NCBI GenBank assembly: GCA_013285445.1
Contig: CP053448.1
Location: 2,711,530 to 2,775,529 of the forward strand
Direction of reading: 5' to 3'
Length of the DNA: 64,000 bases
Source: Pseudomonadota bacterium
GTDB lineage: Bacteria > Pseudomonadota > Gammaproteobacteria > Xanthomonadales > Wenzhouxiangellaceae
Part shown: one piece after another, positions 44,794-54,804 of the stretch
Numbering within the stretch: position 1 is the first letter of the stretch
How the letters are laid out: the number at the start of each line of letters is the position of its first letter
Made by a program: the position numbers and the translations under genes
Notes under the pieces: model-generated
Databases searched by the model: none
Told to the model about the DNA's origin: nothing
Seen by the model: the letters and a program-made list of their open reading frames with translations, nothing else

Positions 44794-46044
44794 TCAGGGT
44801 GCCGGTTCCGGCTGCAGCATGTGCGCGATCACCAGTCGAGTCAGCCGGGTTTCCGCTGCAGCAAAATCGCCAAACGACTCGGCGCGCGCGTTGATGTTGA
44901 TTGCTACAACCAGTTCCAAATCGGGGTAGACCACCAGCCAGCTCATCGCGCCCTTGGATACGCCACCATGGTGGACCTCGCGTACCGGCCCACCGTCGAG
45001 CTCGATTCGCCGTGACCGGTTTACCCGCCAGCCCATGGCATAGGACTGCTCGTTGACCTCTCCCGAGACCAGCCGGACCGGTGTCCAGAAATCCTCGCGC
45101 AAACTCGCTGGCAGAAACGACTCATCGAGCCATGCGCTTCCCAGCCGTGCCAGATCGGTGGACGTCGACAGCAGTCCGCCGCCCGGCCACTTCAGGCTCA
45201 GGTCGACGTCGCGCCATGGGCGAACCCGGCCGCCGGCGACTCGGTAAAAACTCGCGATTGTATCGGGCAGGTCGCCCGCGCGCTCGACGCCGGTATCGAT
45301 AAGCCCGAGCGGGTGCAGCACCAGCTCGCGCAACAGCATCGGATAACGGTGGCCGGTAATCGAAGCCATGACCCACGCGTTGACCGTGGTATCGAACGAC
45401 GAGTAATGAAATCCGGCACCTGGTTCGAACAGCAACTGTGTGCCGTCGAAAACCGATAACGCCTCTTCGACGCCGCCAAACGAACGCGCCAGTCGGATCG
45501 TCTGCCAAACGCCGGGGAAGTCGCGGTTCTCGGCGTAGCCCGGCAGCCCGGCCGTATGCGAGGCAAGCTGGCGCGGGGTCAGGCTCGCCCACTGCGGGTT
45601 CGGTACGGTCTCCACGTAGCGCTCGATAGGCGCATCGAGGTCCAGCTGTCGGCTTGCTACCAGACGGGCCATTGCGGTCGCGGTCACGGCCTTGGATGTC
45701 GAGCCGATCCGATAGACGGTTTTCGTCGTCGCCGGTTCCGGCGGGTCAACTCGGGCCCAACCGGCAGTCCCGGCCCAGACAAGCGAGTCCTCCAGCACCA
45801 CGGCCGCCGACAGCGACGGCGCGCCGATGCGCGCGCGCTCCTCGACCAGCGCCTGCGTCGCTAGCGCGGCGAACCCCCGGTACTCGGGCTCGAAGGTCTG
45901 GTGCGTCGGGGCGGTTCGGTCCGGCAGCGGCTTCCAGCCCCACCACGGCGTCAGCCAGTCGGTCGCCAGCATGAGCGCCGCCGCGGCGCCGAATGCACCG
46001 AGCAACCCCACAATCGCCACGGTCAGAAGGATCCTGGTCATCAT
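44794..46044 (-). CDS. Serine hydrolase of the beta-lactamase (class C/PBP-like) family, membrane-anchored
   Basis: 416 aa from MMTRILLTVAIVGLLGAF, with one N-terminal TM/signal anchor. Class C motifs: SxxK in YRIGSTSKAVTATAMARL, the Tyr motif in GFHYSSFDTTVNAW and HHGGVSKG as the third box. Relatives include esterases, D-aminopeptidases and AmpC; antibiotic resistance should not be assumed. The frame stays open 55 codons further, to 46209, with plausible codon use (SDIRTVAQTRPGDWKPLSVK), so an N-terminal extension or a small overlapping gene is possible. Ends near the convergent spermidine-synthase-like gene. Confidence 0.82.
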   Translation of the reverse strand: MMTRILLTVAIVGLLGAFGAAAALMLATDWLTPWWGWKPLPDRTAPTHQTFEPEYRGFAALATQALVEERARIGAPSLSAAVVLEDSLVWAGTAGWARVDPPEPATTKTVYRIGSTSKAVTATAMARLVASRQLDLDAPIERYVETVPNPQWASLTPRQLASHTAGLPGYAENRDFPGVWQTIRLARSFGGVEEALSVFDGTQLLFEPGAGFHYSSFDTTVNAWVMASITGHRYPMLLRELVLHPLGLIDTGVERAGDLPDTIASFYRVAGGRVRPWRDVDLSLKWPGGGLLSTSTDLARLGSAWLDESFLPASLREDFWTPVRLVSGEVNEQSYAMGWRVNRSRRIELDGGPVREVHHGGVSKGAMSWLVVYPDLELVVAININARAESFGDFAAAETRLTRLVIAHMLQPEPAP

Positions 46045-46329
46045 TTTTTTCTTGGCTTTCTCCACGACATACAGCGTGATCGTCCCGTCGACAACGACAG
46101 CACCATCGGTACGATACGCTTTGACGGATAACGGCTTCCAGTCGCCCGGCCGGGTTTGGGCGACCGTGCGGATGTCGCTGTCGGCCCTTGCGGTATAGGA
46201 CAGCGTCATGCCTTAATGCTACGCGAAACCGCTACCGCGCGACAGCCGCGGCGGCATCCACGCTGTACGGCACGCCCCTTCGAAAATCGAGCAGGTCGCG
46301 GCGGCTTCCGCGACGGACGACCGTTCCCC

Positions 46330-47343
46330 TTACTCGACCGTAAAGACCCTGTGCATGTCCGACGCGTTGATTTCCGATATCCATAGGTAGCGGCCGGGCG
46401 CGAGGTCAACGCTCATGTAGCCATGGCGTCCGGCTTCCATGCGCTCGACGCCGCCGAGAAATTCCACCGGAGCGGGTGCACGCAGGCCTCCGACATTGCG
46501 CCAGTCCATCCAGAACACGATATCGTCCAGGCTGGACCCGTCGTCCAGCTTCGCCAGGTGGACGTCATAGGGCGTGAACGGGTCGGAACGAGCGTCGATA
46601 TCGACCCGGATGGTCCTTTTACCGGGAGACAGCGTATCCGGCGCCTCGATTCCGTCATTCGAGAGCGCGATCGTGGTGTCGGCTTCGGGTTCGGTGCCTT
46701 CGCCGCCGGGCTCGACCACTTCGACCTGGGTCAGCATGCCCATGGACGTATGCCAGCTTCCGTCCGGCGACTTGACATAGCACTCCAGCAGGTAGGTGCC
46801 CGGCTCCGGAATCATGAAACTGGACTGTGCCGTCCTGCCCGGCGCCACCAGACCCACGCCGCCCACGTAAGTCATCTGGAGCCCCCACTCGGGAATGTTC
46901 TCGCCCAGGAAGGCGGGGATGTCCTGTTTTTCGATCTCCCCGGAACGAAGGCCCGCCATCAGCTCATCGAATGCCGGCACCACCTCGCGGCGCTGGTCCC
47001 CGATGGTCTTGCCTTCGACCAGCCGGTACATGATGACGAAGTGGGTCTGCCGGCCCTGGTTGTCCAGGCGCATGGTGTACCAGCCAGTATCCAGCGTTTC
47101 GGGTGCCTCGATGGAGAAGTCGCTTGCGATGACGTCGATCAATCGCTCCCCGCTCGCCTGCGGCACGACTTCGGCCTTCCCCTCGACCGTATCCGGCTGC
47201 GTTTCAGAAGCCTCTGCCGGCGCTGACTCCTGCTGTGCCTGTGCGCGGTCCCCACCTTCCTGCGGGGCGTCCTCGCCGCATCCGACCAGGCTGAATATCA
47301 GCACCAGGAATGGCAGTAACACGGTGTGCTTCGAATAGTCCAT
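46330..47343 (-). CDS. Lipoprotein with two cupredoxin-like domains
   Basis: 337 aa. Lipobox in LVLIFSLVGCGED (Cys22), then a Glu/Gln/Ala-rich linker, then two beta-sandwich modules: about residues 70-215 and 220-337. In the first, GRQTHFVIMYRL and LLECYVKSPDGSWHTSMGM supply His, Cys, His and Met in cupredoxin order, so a type I copper site is possible, but spacing is longer than in plastocyanin. The second module (TIRVDIDARSDPFTPYDVHL, GYMSVDLAPGRYLWISE) lacks the Cys. Probably envelope-bound on the periplasmic face; function unknown. It lies 108 bp after the MBL-fold hydrolase gene in the same direction. Confidence 0.65.
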   Translation of the reverse strand: MDYSKHTVLLPFLVLIFSLVGCGEDAPQEGGDRAQAQQESAPAEASETQPDTVEGKAEVVPQASGERLIDVIASDFSIEAPETLDTGWYTMRLDNQGRQTHFVIMYRLVEGKTIGDQRREVVPAFDELMAGLRSGEIEKQDIPAFLGENIPEWGLQMTYVGGVGLVAPGRTAQSSFMIPEPGTYLLECYVKSPDGSWHTSMGMLTQVEVVEPGGEGTEPEADTTIALSNDGIEAPDTLSPGKRTIRVDIDARSDPFTPYDVHLAKLDDGSSLDDIVFWMDWRNVGGLRAPAPVEFLGGVERMEAGRHGYMSVDLAPGRYLWISEINASDMHRVFTVE

Positions 47344-47451
47344 TCTGCGGCCCTCCGGGCAACATGCGCAAAATCACGCAATGGCATCGCCGCGACCATA
47401 GCACTTTGCCAAGTGCCGGGTTTCAATCCCTGGTGGCATTCTACCGGGCGA

Positions 47452-48366
47452 TCAGGGATTTTCCGTCGCACCGCGATAGAGTAGCTCGACCCAGCGGTCG
47501 GGCGGAATGAAGCCGCCGCCCCACTGCTCGTCGAACTCCGCAGTGATACCGGCCGCCTGGATGTCCTCGAGGCTCCTGCCTGCATCGATGGCCGCATCCA
47601 GCCTTCGCCGGACCGTGACCAGCATCTGGTGGTAGCCGAGCAGTTGCTCGCGATCGATGATCGGGCCGTGCCCGGGAATGATCGTGGTGTTCTCGTCGGC
47701 CATTTCGATAATGCGCTCGACCGCCGAAATCATTCCCGGAAGACTGCCGCCGGAGTCGACGTCGACGAAGGGATAGAGGCCGTAGAAGACGGTGTCGCCG
47801 GCGTGGATGACGTTGGCCTCGGGCAGATGCACCACCGAATCGCCGTCGGTGTGCGCATGGGGCACGTGGAAGGCGTTGATGGTGTGGCCGCCGAGGTGGA
47901 AGGTCACTTCGTCGTTGAAGGTGACCACCGGCAGTGCGGCATCGGGCGAAGCCGGCGTTGTGCGGCCGAAGAATTCCATGACCTGTGCGGTGGACATGCG
48001 CTCGCGCACGTTGTCGTGCGCGACCACCAGGCTGCCCTTCTCTGCCAGGTTCTCGTTGCCGCCCGTGTGATCGCCGTGCCAGTGGGTGTTGAACACGAAC
48101 TTCACCGGCTGGTCGGTCACCGAGCCCACCGCGGCCAGGATCCTGTCGGTCAGCGGCGCGTACTGGTCATCGATCAGGAAGGCGCCGTCTTCGGTGACCA
48201 CCAGGCCGATGTTGCCGCCACGGCCGGTGAGCATGTGGACGCCATCGTTGATCGATTCGACGCCGATCTCGACCTCATCCATCGATTGCGCGGCCGCCCC
48301 GGGGGCGGCAAACAGTAATGCGGCAGCCAGGGCCGGCCAGACAACTCGTCGAATCATGCCGATCAC
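47452..48366 (-). CDS. Periplasmic metallo-beta-lactamase-fold hydrolase
   Basis: 304 aa with a signal peptide (VVWPALAAALLFAAPGAAAQ). Metal-binding motifs are complete: FNTHWHGDHTGGNEN (HxHxDH), HVPHAHTDGDSVVHL, VIHAGDTVFYG and TTIIPGHGPIIDREQL. Such proteins form a broad family of exported hydrolases, some with weak lactamase or lactonase activity; the substrate is unknown. A decayed paralogue lies at 61107-61762. The upstream giant FG-GAP protein gene ends 50 bp before its start codon, so both may share a transcript. Confidence 0.88.
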   Translation of the reverse strand: MIGMIRRVVWPALAAALLFAAPGAAAQSMDEVEIGVESINDGVHMLTGRGGNIGLVVTEDGAFLIDDQYAPLTDRILAAVGSVTDQPVKFVFNTHWHGDHTGGNENLAEKGSLVVAHDNVRERMSTAQVMEFFGRTTPASPDAALPVVTFNDEVTFHLGGHTINAFHVPHAHTDGDSVVHLPEANVIHAGDTVFYGLYPFVDVDSGGSLPGMISAVERIIEMADENTTIIPGHGPIIDREQLLGYHQMLVTVRRRLDAAIDAGRSLEDIQAAGITAEFDEQWGGGFIPPDRWVELLYRGATENP

Positions 48367-48416
48367 TCTTCAGGTTCAAGACCGGCCATGATCATACCAA
48401 CAATGTGCCGATATCC

Positions 48417-51400
48417 TTATTCCGCCTGCGTCGGCACGAAGTTGGCGGTAATCACCGCCGACCCACCCGATTTGAGGTTGCGGGTGATGATCAGCACGGA
48501 GGCCGGGAGGCTCAGCCCACCATCGGATTCGTACACGCTCGTGAAGCCGTCCGGGAATCGCAACTGGCCGCAGCCGGGCGTCAGGTCGAGGATGCAGCCC
48601 GTGGCCACACCCCGGGGAATCGAGTTGGCGTCGTTCCAGGCCTGCTCCAGCGCGTCGGCATCATCGAGGACGCCCTGGACAAAGTCCATGGCCGTGTTGG
48701 CTTGCTTGAGGTCGGACGCTGAGGACAGGCCCGATGCCGCATTTTGCGCCGCATCGAGCAGACTGGGGCCGATCATGGTCACCGAATTGTTGGGGCTGAG
48801 TGTCGGATCGAAGCCAAAGCCCTCGATCACCGAATTGGGGATTTCAAAGACGTGGATGGCCAGGCTGGAACCCGTGATGATGCCGACCACCGATGAATCA
48901 TTCACCCAGTTCTGTAACAAGTCGGCGGCGATAATCGAGCCCATGGAGGTGGCCACGTCCACGATGTAGGGGACGTAGAAATCCTTGATGATGTTGTTGC
49001 GGATTCGCGTGGCACTCATCAGGCCGAGCAGGGTAAAGCGCGGCGCGCCGATGGCGTTCTCGCCCGTCAGTCCCGCATCGGCCAGTTCCTGGCGAAGTGC
49101 CCGGATATCGGCCACCAGCAGTCGTGGCGTGAAGGTGCCGGTGATCGCGATGATCGCGCCGGAAGCCCCCAGCACGCCCGGCACGGAGGGATCGAGCGCG
49201 TCCAGGGCGGCTGCGGTCTGCATCAGATCCTGATTGAGCTGGTTGATGACCAGGTCCGGGGCGGTACCTTCGCGCATGACTTGATCCAGCGTTTCGAGCA
49301 GCGCCCAACAGATCCAGGCTCGCCTCGCCATAGGCGCCGTCCTCGGCCGACACGGGCAGGCCGCCGTCGATGGCCTGGGCTGGCGTGGGCGGCACGCCGC
49401 CTTCCGGGGCGATCACGGTCATGGTGCGCAGGCGGCGCAGGTCGATGGCGGCTTCCAAATCGGCCAGGGCCTGATCGATGAGAACGATCGTCGGCAGGTC
49501 GTTCGCCAGTACGGCGGCCTGCAGTGCCGTGACCAGGTCCCCGAACTCGTCGAGCTGCCGAGCGAAATTCGAATACAGATCACCGCTGGGACCCTCGCTG
49601 ACCGGTGCCAGTGCAGCCACCGGCGTGCTGATCGACTCACCGCCACGGACGCTGTAACTGGCCACCAGTTCGAAGCCGCCCTGCGTATCGGGCGCGGTCA
49701 GGATCGACGAGCCTGCGAGCGACGGCGGCGTGCCGAAGTTGGTTTCCGGATCGATCACCAGCGACAGGCTGACCGCCGGTTGCGGATCCAGCGGTGTGCC
49801 GTCGATATCGCGTACTTCCACGGAAACCGTGGCGGTGTCGCCGGCGGTAATCACGGGAGGATCCACGACCAGACTCGCGCGCGGTCCACCGGACAGGGTC
49901 AGGTCGATGGCGCTGCCCGGCGGCACCGGTGCGTTCGGTGGCGGGTCCTGTGCCGCGACCACGCCGCGCGGAATCAGGGGATCGTTGACCCAGACCACCA
50001 TGCCCGCATTCAATCCGGCCTGAGCGAGACTGTCCAGCGCATTCGCCTCAGTCAGCCCCAGAACGCGCGGTACGTTGATCGGCACCGGACCTTGGGAAAC
50101 GTCGATTCGAACCCGGCTGCCCGCCGCCGCGGTACTGCCCGCTGCAGGCAGCTGTGCCGCCACAGCACCCGCCGGGATCGTGTCGCTGAAGACGGGCTGG
50201 ATCGGGCTGGCCTCCAGCGTGACATCGTGCAGGTCGGTCACGGCCTGCGCTTCCGTGAGGCCCGCCACGTTCGGAACGGTCACCGGCGGTACCACCTCCA
50301 GCACATAGTTCTGGCTGGCACGAGAGCCGATCGAGTCGACCACATCCACAACCACCACATGGGGACCGAGGTCGCCGCTGCCGGGCGTCCAGATCACTTG
50401 GTTCAGCGCATCGATGGACATGCCGCTCGGCCCTTCGGCAATGGACAGGGTCAGCACTTCGCCTGGATCGGCATCGACGGCCAGCACCGGATAAACGTAA
50501 TCGAAGCCGGGAGAGGCCAACCTCAAGGGTGTCGACAGAATGCGCGGCGGCGCGTTCGGCGGCAACACATCGATGTCGACGCGAGCCACGTTGGAGGTCA
50601 GCTCGCCGTCGAAGGCGGCGTACTCGAAGAAGTCGCTCTCCTCGACGCGTTCTTCCGGGAGCCTGCCATTGAGGCGATTCTGGTTCAGGCCGTTCAGCAG
50701 CCAGTGCGCTTGTTCGAAGCGAGCAATGGTGCCATCGGGATTGACGTTGGTGACGTGGTAGTTCCACTGGTTCCAGATCGGACGCGTCGGCGCCCAGTTG
50801 TCACCGGGGGATTCGAAGACCCAGTAGGCCGAGCTCGGTCCGAAGCGGTTTGTGCCGTTCATCAACAATTCGGAGGCGCCATCGTTGTCGACATCGGCGA
50901 AGAAAGGGGTTTCCCCGGCCGGCGGGTTGCCGAGGCCGAGATCGAACGCCTGGATCAGCTGGCCGGTCTCGCCTTCCAGCACCCACAATAACCTTGGCTG
51001 GAAACCGAACAGCAGGATTTCCGTTTCGCCATTGCCGTCCAGATCGAACACGGTCGGCAAAACCGTCCCCAGACTCAATCCACTACCATCGCTGGGATAC
51101 TCCCACTTCAGGGAGCCGTCATGACCATTGAGGACTTCCAGCTTCGCGGGTGAAAACCCGTTGTTGCCGACGACCAGCACCTCGACCAGACCGTCGTCGT
51201 CGACGTCGGCGACGACCAGCTCGGCTTCGAAGGTCTGGAAGTTGAAGACCGTAGGCGCTGTCCAGAGCCGCGTTCCGTCGTGGTTCGAGGCGACCGTCTC
51301 AGAAGTGCTTGTGCCGGCCATGACCAATTCCGGGTAGGGATCACTGTCCAGGTTGGCCGCGGTGGGTGTGGCCCGACGCTGGAAGTTATCGATGTCGTTC

Positions 51401-53247
51401 AGTTTCCAGAGCAATGCGCCGTCATGAGAGAACGCGGCCGAGCCAACAAGAATTTCGGGGTCTCCATCGAGATCCAGGTCGACCACTTCGGCGCGCATGA
51501 AGTCGCCGCCGCGACGGATGCCGCGGGCATAGCTGGTGAACAGCTTCATGCCCTGGTTGTCGAAGACGGTCACCGCGACGCCGTCCTGGCTCGTGCCGTC
51601 GGCATCGACGCCATGACCGACGATGATCTCCGGCGTGCCATCCTGGTCGAGGTCGGCAATGGTCGGTTGCGCCCCGTTGATTCTCCCGTCGCCGTGGACC
51701 GCGCGAATGCCTTCGACGAAGTACCGTTCCGCCAGTTGCTCGCTTTCCCACTTGAAGGTGCCATCGTGTTCGAAGGCGAAGATCTTGTTCATGTCCGGGG
51801 GAAGATCCGAGCCTTCGCCGCCGATCGAGATGATCTCGACATAGCCGTCCAGGTCGATGTCCGCCACGGCCTTGCCGGAATAGTTAACCACACCGCGATC
51901 GAGCGGGGGGCTGGTCGCGATGAGTTCGCCCGTGTCCGGGCTGCTGATCACGAAGATGTTCCTGCCGGCAACCCCGTTGCTGACCTGGGTGACCACGTCC
52001 GTACGACCGTCGTCGTTCACGTCTGCGACCAGCGGCGGCGCAAGCGTCCCCCCGTTGTTGGGGGTCATGAACTCCAGTGCGGCGACGAAGCCGATCGTTC
52101 CCGTTGGTACATTCGGCGTGTAGTCGAAGGAGCCGTCGGCGTTCAGCGTCAGCAAACCCTGCGTCGGCCCGGTGACGAGCTGGGCGGCCAGTGCGTCGTC
52201 GTTCGGATCGACGTCATTGCCCAGCACACCGGGTGCGGGAACATTGAGCGTCTCGCCACGTTCGACCCGATAGGCGCCGTCATCGACCGCTATGGGCGGG
52301 CGATTGAAGTCCACCAAGATCTCGAAGCTGGTCTGATCGCTGAAGCCTTGTGGGTCGCTAACCTCGACGGTGACCGCGTGGTTTCCGAGCTGCTGGCCGA
52401 CGGGCACCCAGGCGATCAGCCCGTTGTCGGAATCGATCTGCATCCCGGCCGGACGAACGAGCAATCGATAGGTCAGGACCACGTCATCGGGGTCGTTCGC
52501 CGTGACCTGGATGGCCACGTTGATACCCGGTCGAGCACCGCGATCGTCGATCGGATCGATGACCGGCGATGCGTTGGCCAGCAGCACATTCAGGGCGAAG
52601 GTCTCCGTGTCGAGCTGGCCGCTGTCGTCCGTGGCCCGCACCACCACGTTGTTGACGCCGATATCAGCGATCGAGGGGGTCCATACGATGAGTCCGCTGA
52701 GGCCGTCGATCGTCATGCCCGGCGGCGCCTGGTCGAGGCTGTAGGTCAGCAGATCTTCGGGATTGGGGTCCGTGGCGTCGACATCGACGCTGAAGGGTTC
52801 ATCAATCAGGATGCTCGCATCGGCGATGTCGTCGATCAGGGGACCGGCCGAGTCATCGATGACCTCAACGCAGAAGGTGTGGCGATTGCGCCGCTGGTCG
52901 GTGTCGGTAACCAGCACGGTGGCCGAGATCACGCCGACCTGCAGCTCGTCGGGCTGCCAGCTCACCACACCCGTGGCCGTGTCGATGGTCATGCCGGGCG
53001 GGGCCTGGACCAAGCGGAAATTCAGCCCGGCCTGGTCGATCGGAGAACTCGTGTCGATATCGAATTGCAGCAAGCCGTCGGCGGTCAGCACCTGGTCAAA
53101 AACAGGATGAAACTGCGGCAGATTCGTCGGGTCCTCGAAGCGATCGACCTTCAGCACACAGCGCCGCTCGATCTGCGCCGAAGCGCTCTGGGCCGCGAAC
53201 AACACGCCCACGGCAAGCGTTGTAAGAATAAATCGGAAAGTGCGCAT
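48417..53247 (-). CDS. Giant exported Ig/FG-GAP/PASTA protein, interrupted by a single-base frameshift
   Basis: Signal peptide MRTFRFILTTLAVGVLFAAQ from 53247. Then: three or four putative-Ig (He_PIG-type) repeats with PPGMTID...GxxxWxP (about residues 50-330); a cadherin-like domain; eight FG-GAP/VCBS repeats with DxDxDG-type Ca sites (DVNDDGRTDVV, DIDLDGYVEII, DLDQDGTPEII, DVDDDGLVEVL); Ig-like repeat; two PASTA-like units (VPNVAGLTEAQAVTDL, VPRVLGLTEANALDSL); an Ig-like domain and an unrecognised C-terminal domain. The frame breaks at the CCC run 49304-49306: removing one C joins SLDLL to ALLETLDQVM and gives about 1609 aa. Either a real mutation or a sequence error. Likely adhesion or surface role. 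Confidence 0.75.
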
Positions 53248-53248
53248 A

Positions 53249-54670
53249 TCAGCGGCCCTCCGTAGCATTGCCCAGCGCAGTGGCAAGTGGATTGGCTGCG
53301 CGGAAGATATCGCGGGCGCGATTGTTGTCACCACTGACGAGATTCGCAGCGTCGGACTCGAACACGATCCACTGGCCGTCGCCGGTGATGGCGGGCAGGT
53401 AGCTGTGGTTGTCGGCTTCCCCACCACCGGCCGGGATACTGACGCGTGCGGTCTGATTCGTATCGCGATCGTGAACGAAAATATCGAAGCGCTCGTTACT
53501 GTCGTCAGCCACGAGATTGGACGCATTGGAGCGAAAGACCACGAATCGGCCGTCGTCGGATATCTGTGCCGAGAAGCTGCCGCGATCGGCCTCGGTACCG
53601 TCAGACGCCACACTGACGCGCTGGGTGAGGCCGGTCGCGATTTCGTGGACGAAGATGTCCCAGACCCCGTTGGTGTCGCCGAGCACCAGATTGCTCGCCA
53701 GGGAACGAAAGACCACGAACTCACCGTCTCCGGACAGTACGGGATCGTAGCTGTCCCCGTCGGCCTGGGTGCCGTCGCTGGCGACGCTGGCGCGAATCAG
53801 CGGGCCGGCAATGCCGACGGGCATGCCCTGGCCGTCGAATCGGAATTTGACGAACACATCTTCCAGGCCGTTGCTGTCATCGGGGACCAAGTCGGTGGCG
53901 TAGGAATAGAAGGCGATTCGAGCGCCATCGTCCGATACGCTCGCAGACATTGAGTCTCCGTTCCCCTCGGGGCAATCCGGCGGCACGGCGCCGATGCAGG
54001 AAGGGTCTGAACTGAAGTCCGGGCGATTGATTCGTTCGAGTGCGATGGTCCCGGCGCCATCGATGTCATAGAGGAAAACGTCGAAGGCGGCATTGTCGTT
54101 GTCGTCAAGCGGTCTGACCGTGGCCGGCTCCACGCCCTGGAAGTCGACCTGGCTATGGAAGACCAGAAACCGTCCATTGCCCGAAATCTGCGGCTCCTCG
54201 CGCTCGCGGCCGGAACCGCCCATCAGGATTTCCGTCGTCGCGTCCGCGATCCGATCGCGGATGCTCAGATGGGTCACGCCCGGATAGATGCTGAAGCTGA
54301 CGCGGGAGCCGTCATCGGACACCGAGGGGAAGAAGGCGTTTCGGTAGAGCGCCGTGTTGGTCGGCGTCCCGTCGAGGTCGAGATTGGCCCATTCGAGCGT
54401 GCCAAGGCCGTAGTCCCGAACGAAGACATCGGGCAAATCGTTGTCGTCACCGGCAATGAGATTGTCGGCACTCGATCGAAAGGCAATGACGCTCCCGTCA
54501 TCCGAGACCGCGGCCTCGTAGCTGTTGTGGTTGGCCTCCGTGCCGTCCAGCGCGGTGCTGACGCGTTCGATCTGCGCCATGGCCGCTGACCCGTCGAACA
54601 GGAGCCAGGTCGCTGCCAGCACGGCCATTGCACCAACGTGCGCGATAGAAGAAAAACGAAAGCACATCAT
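53249..54670 (-). CDS. Exported TolB-like beta-propeller (PD40 repeat) protein
   Basis: 473 aa from the ATG at 54670 (54697 is an alternative GTG/ATG-frame start). Signal peptide MAVLAATWLLFDGSAAMAQ. The mature protein is repeats of SDDGxxIAFxSxAxNLxxxDxNxxxDVFVxD, about seven blades (for example VSDDGSVIAFRSSADNLIAG, LSGDGEFVVFRSLASNLVLG, ISDDGRFVVFRSNASNLVAD), each matching WD40-like PD40/TolB repeats. Likely periplasmic or secreted; no enzymatic domain is seen. It abuts the giant FG-GAP gene (1 bp gap), so the two are in one operon. Confidence 0.82.
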   Translation of the reverse strand: MMCFRFSSIAHVGAMAVLAATWLLFDGSAAMAQIERVSTALDGTEANHNSYEAAVSDDGSVIAFRSSADNLIAGDDNDLPDVFVRDYGLGTLEWANLDLDGTPTNTALYRNAFFPSVSDDGSRVSFSIYPGVTHLSIRDRIADATTEILMGGSGREREEPQISGNGRFLVFHSQVDFQGVEPATVRPLDDNDNAAFDVFLYDIDGAGTIALERINRPDFSSDPSCIGAVPPDCPEGNGDSMSASVSDDGARIAFYSYATDLVPDDSNGLEDVFVKFRFDGQGMPVGIAGPLIRASVASDGTQADGDSYDPVLSGDGEFVVFRSLASNLVLGDTNGVWDIFVHEIATGLTQRVSVASDGTEADRGSFSAQISDDGRFVVFRSNASNLVADDSNERFDIFVHDRDTNQTARVSIPAGGGEADNHSYLPAITGDGQWIVFESDAANLVSGDNNRARDIFRAANPLATALGNATEGR

Positions 54671-54804
54671 CGTTCCTCCGCGTGGAGATACATTCACTCA
54701 CAGAAGCGAAAAAGCTGCGCCGTTACTGTCAATCGGTTGGCGAGAATCCTTGCTTTGAGAGTCGCAGCAGCCCGGACCAACAGGCTGAAAGCGGGCAACT
54801 TGGC

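Noticed and set aside
44794..46044. A class C beta-lactamase resistance gene.
   Set aside because: The family motifs are shared with esterases and peptidases and nothing here (ampR, signal pattern, neighbours) supports resistance.
51280..53265. Long open frame on the strand opposite the FG-GAP gene.
   Set aside because: The minus-strand frame encodes clear Ca-binding FG-GAP and Ig motifs; the opposite frame has none.
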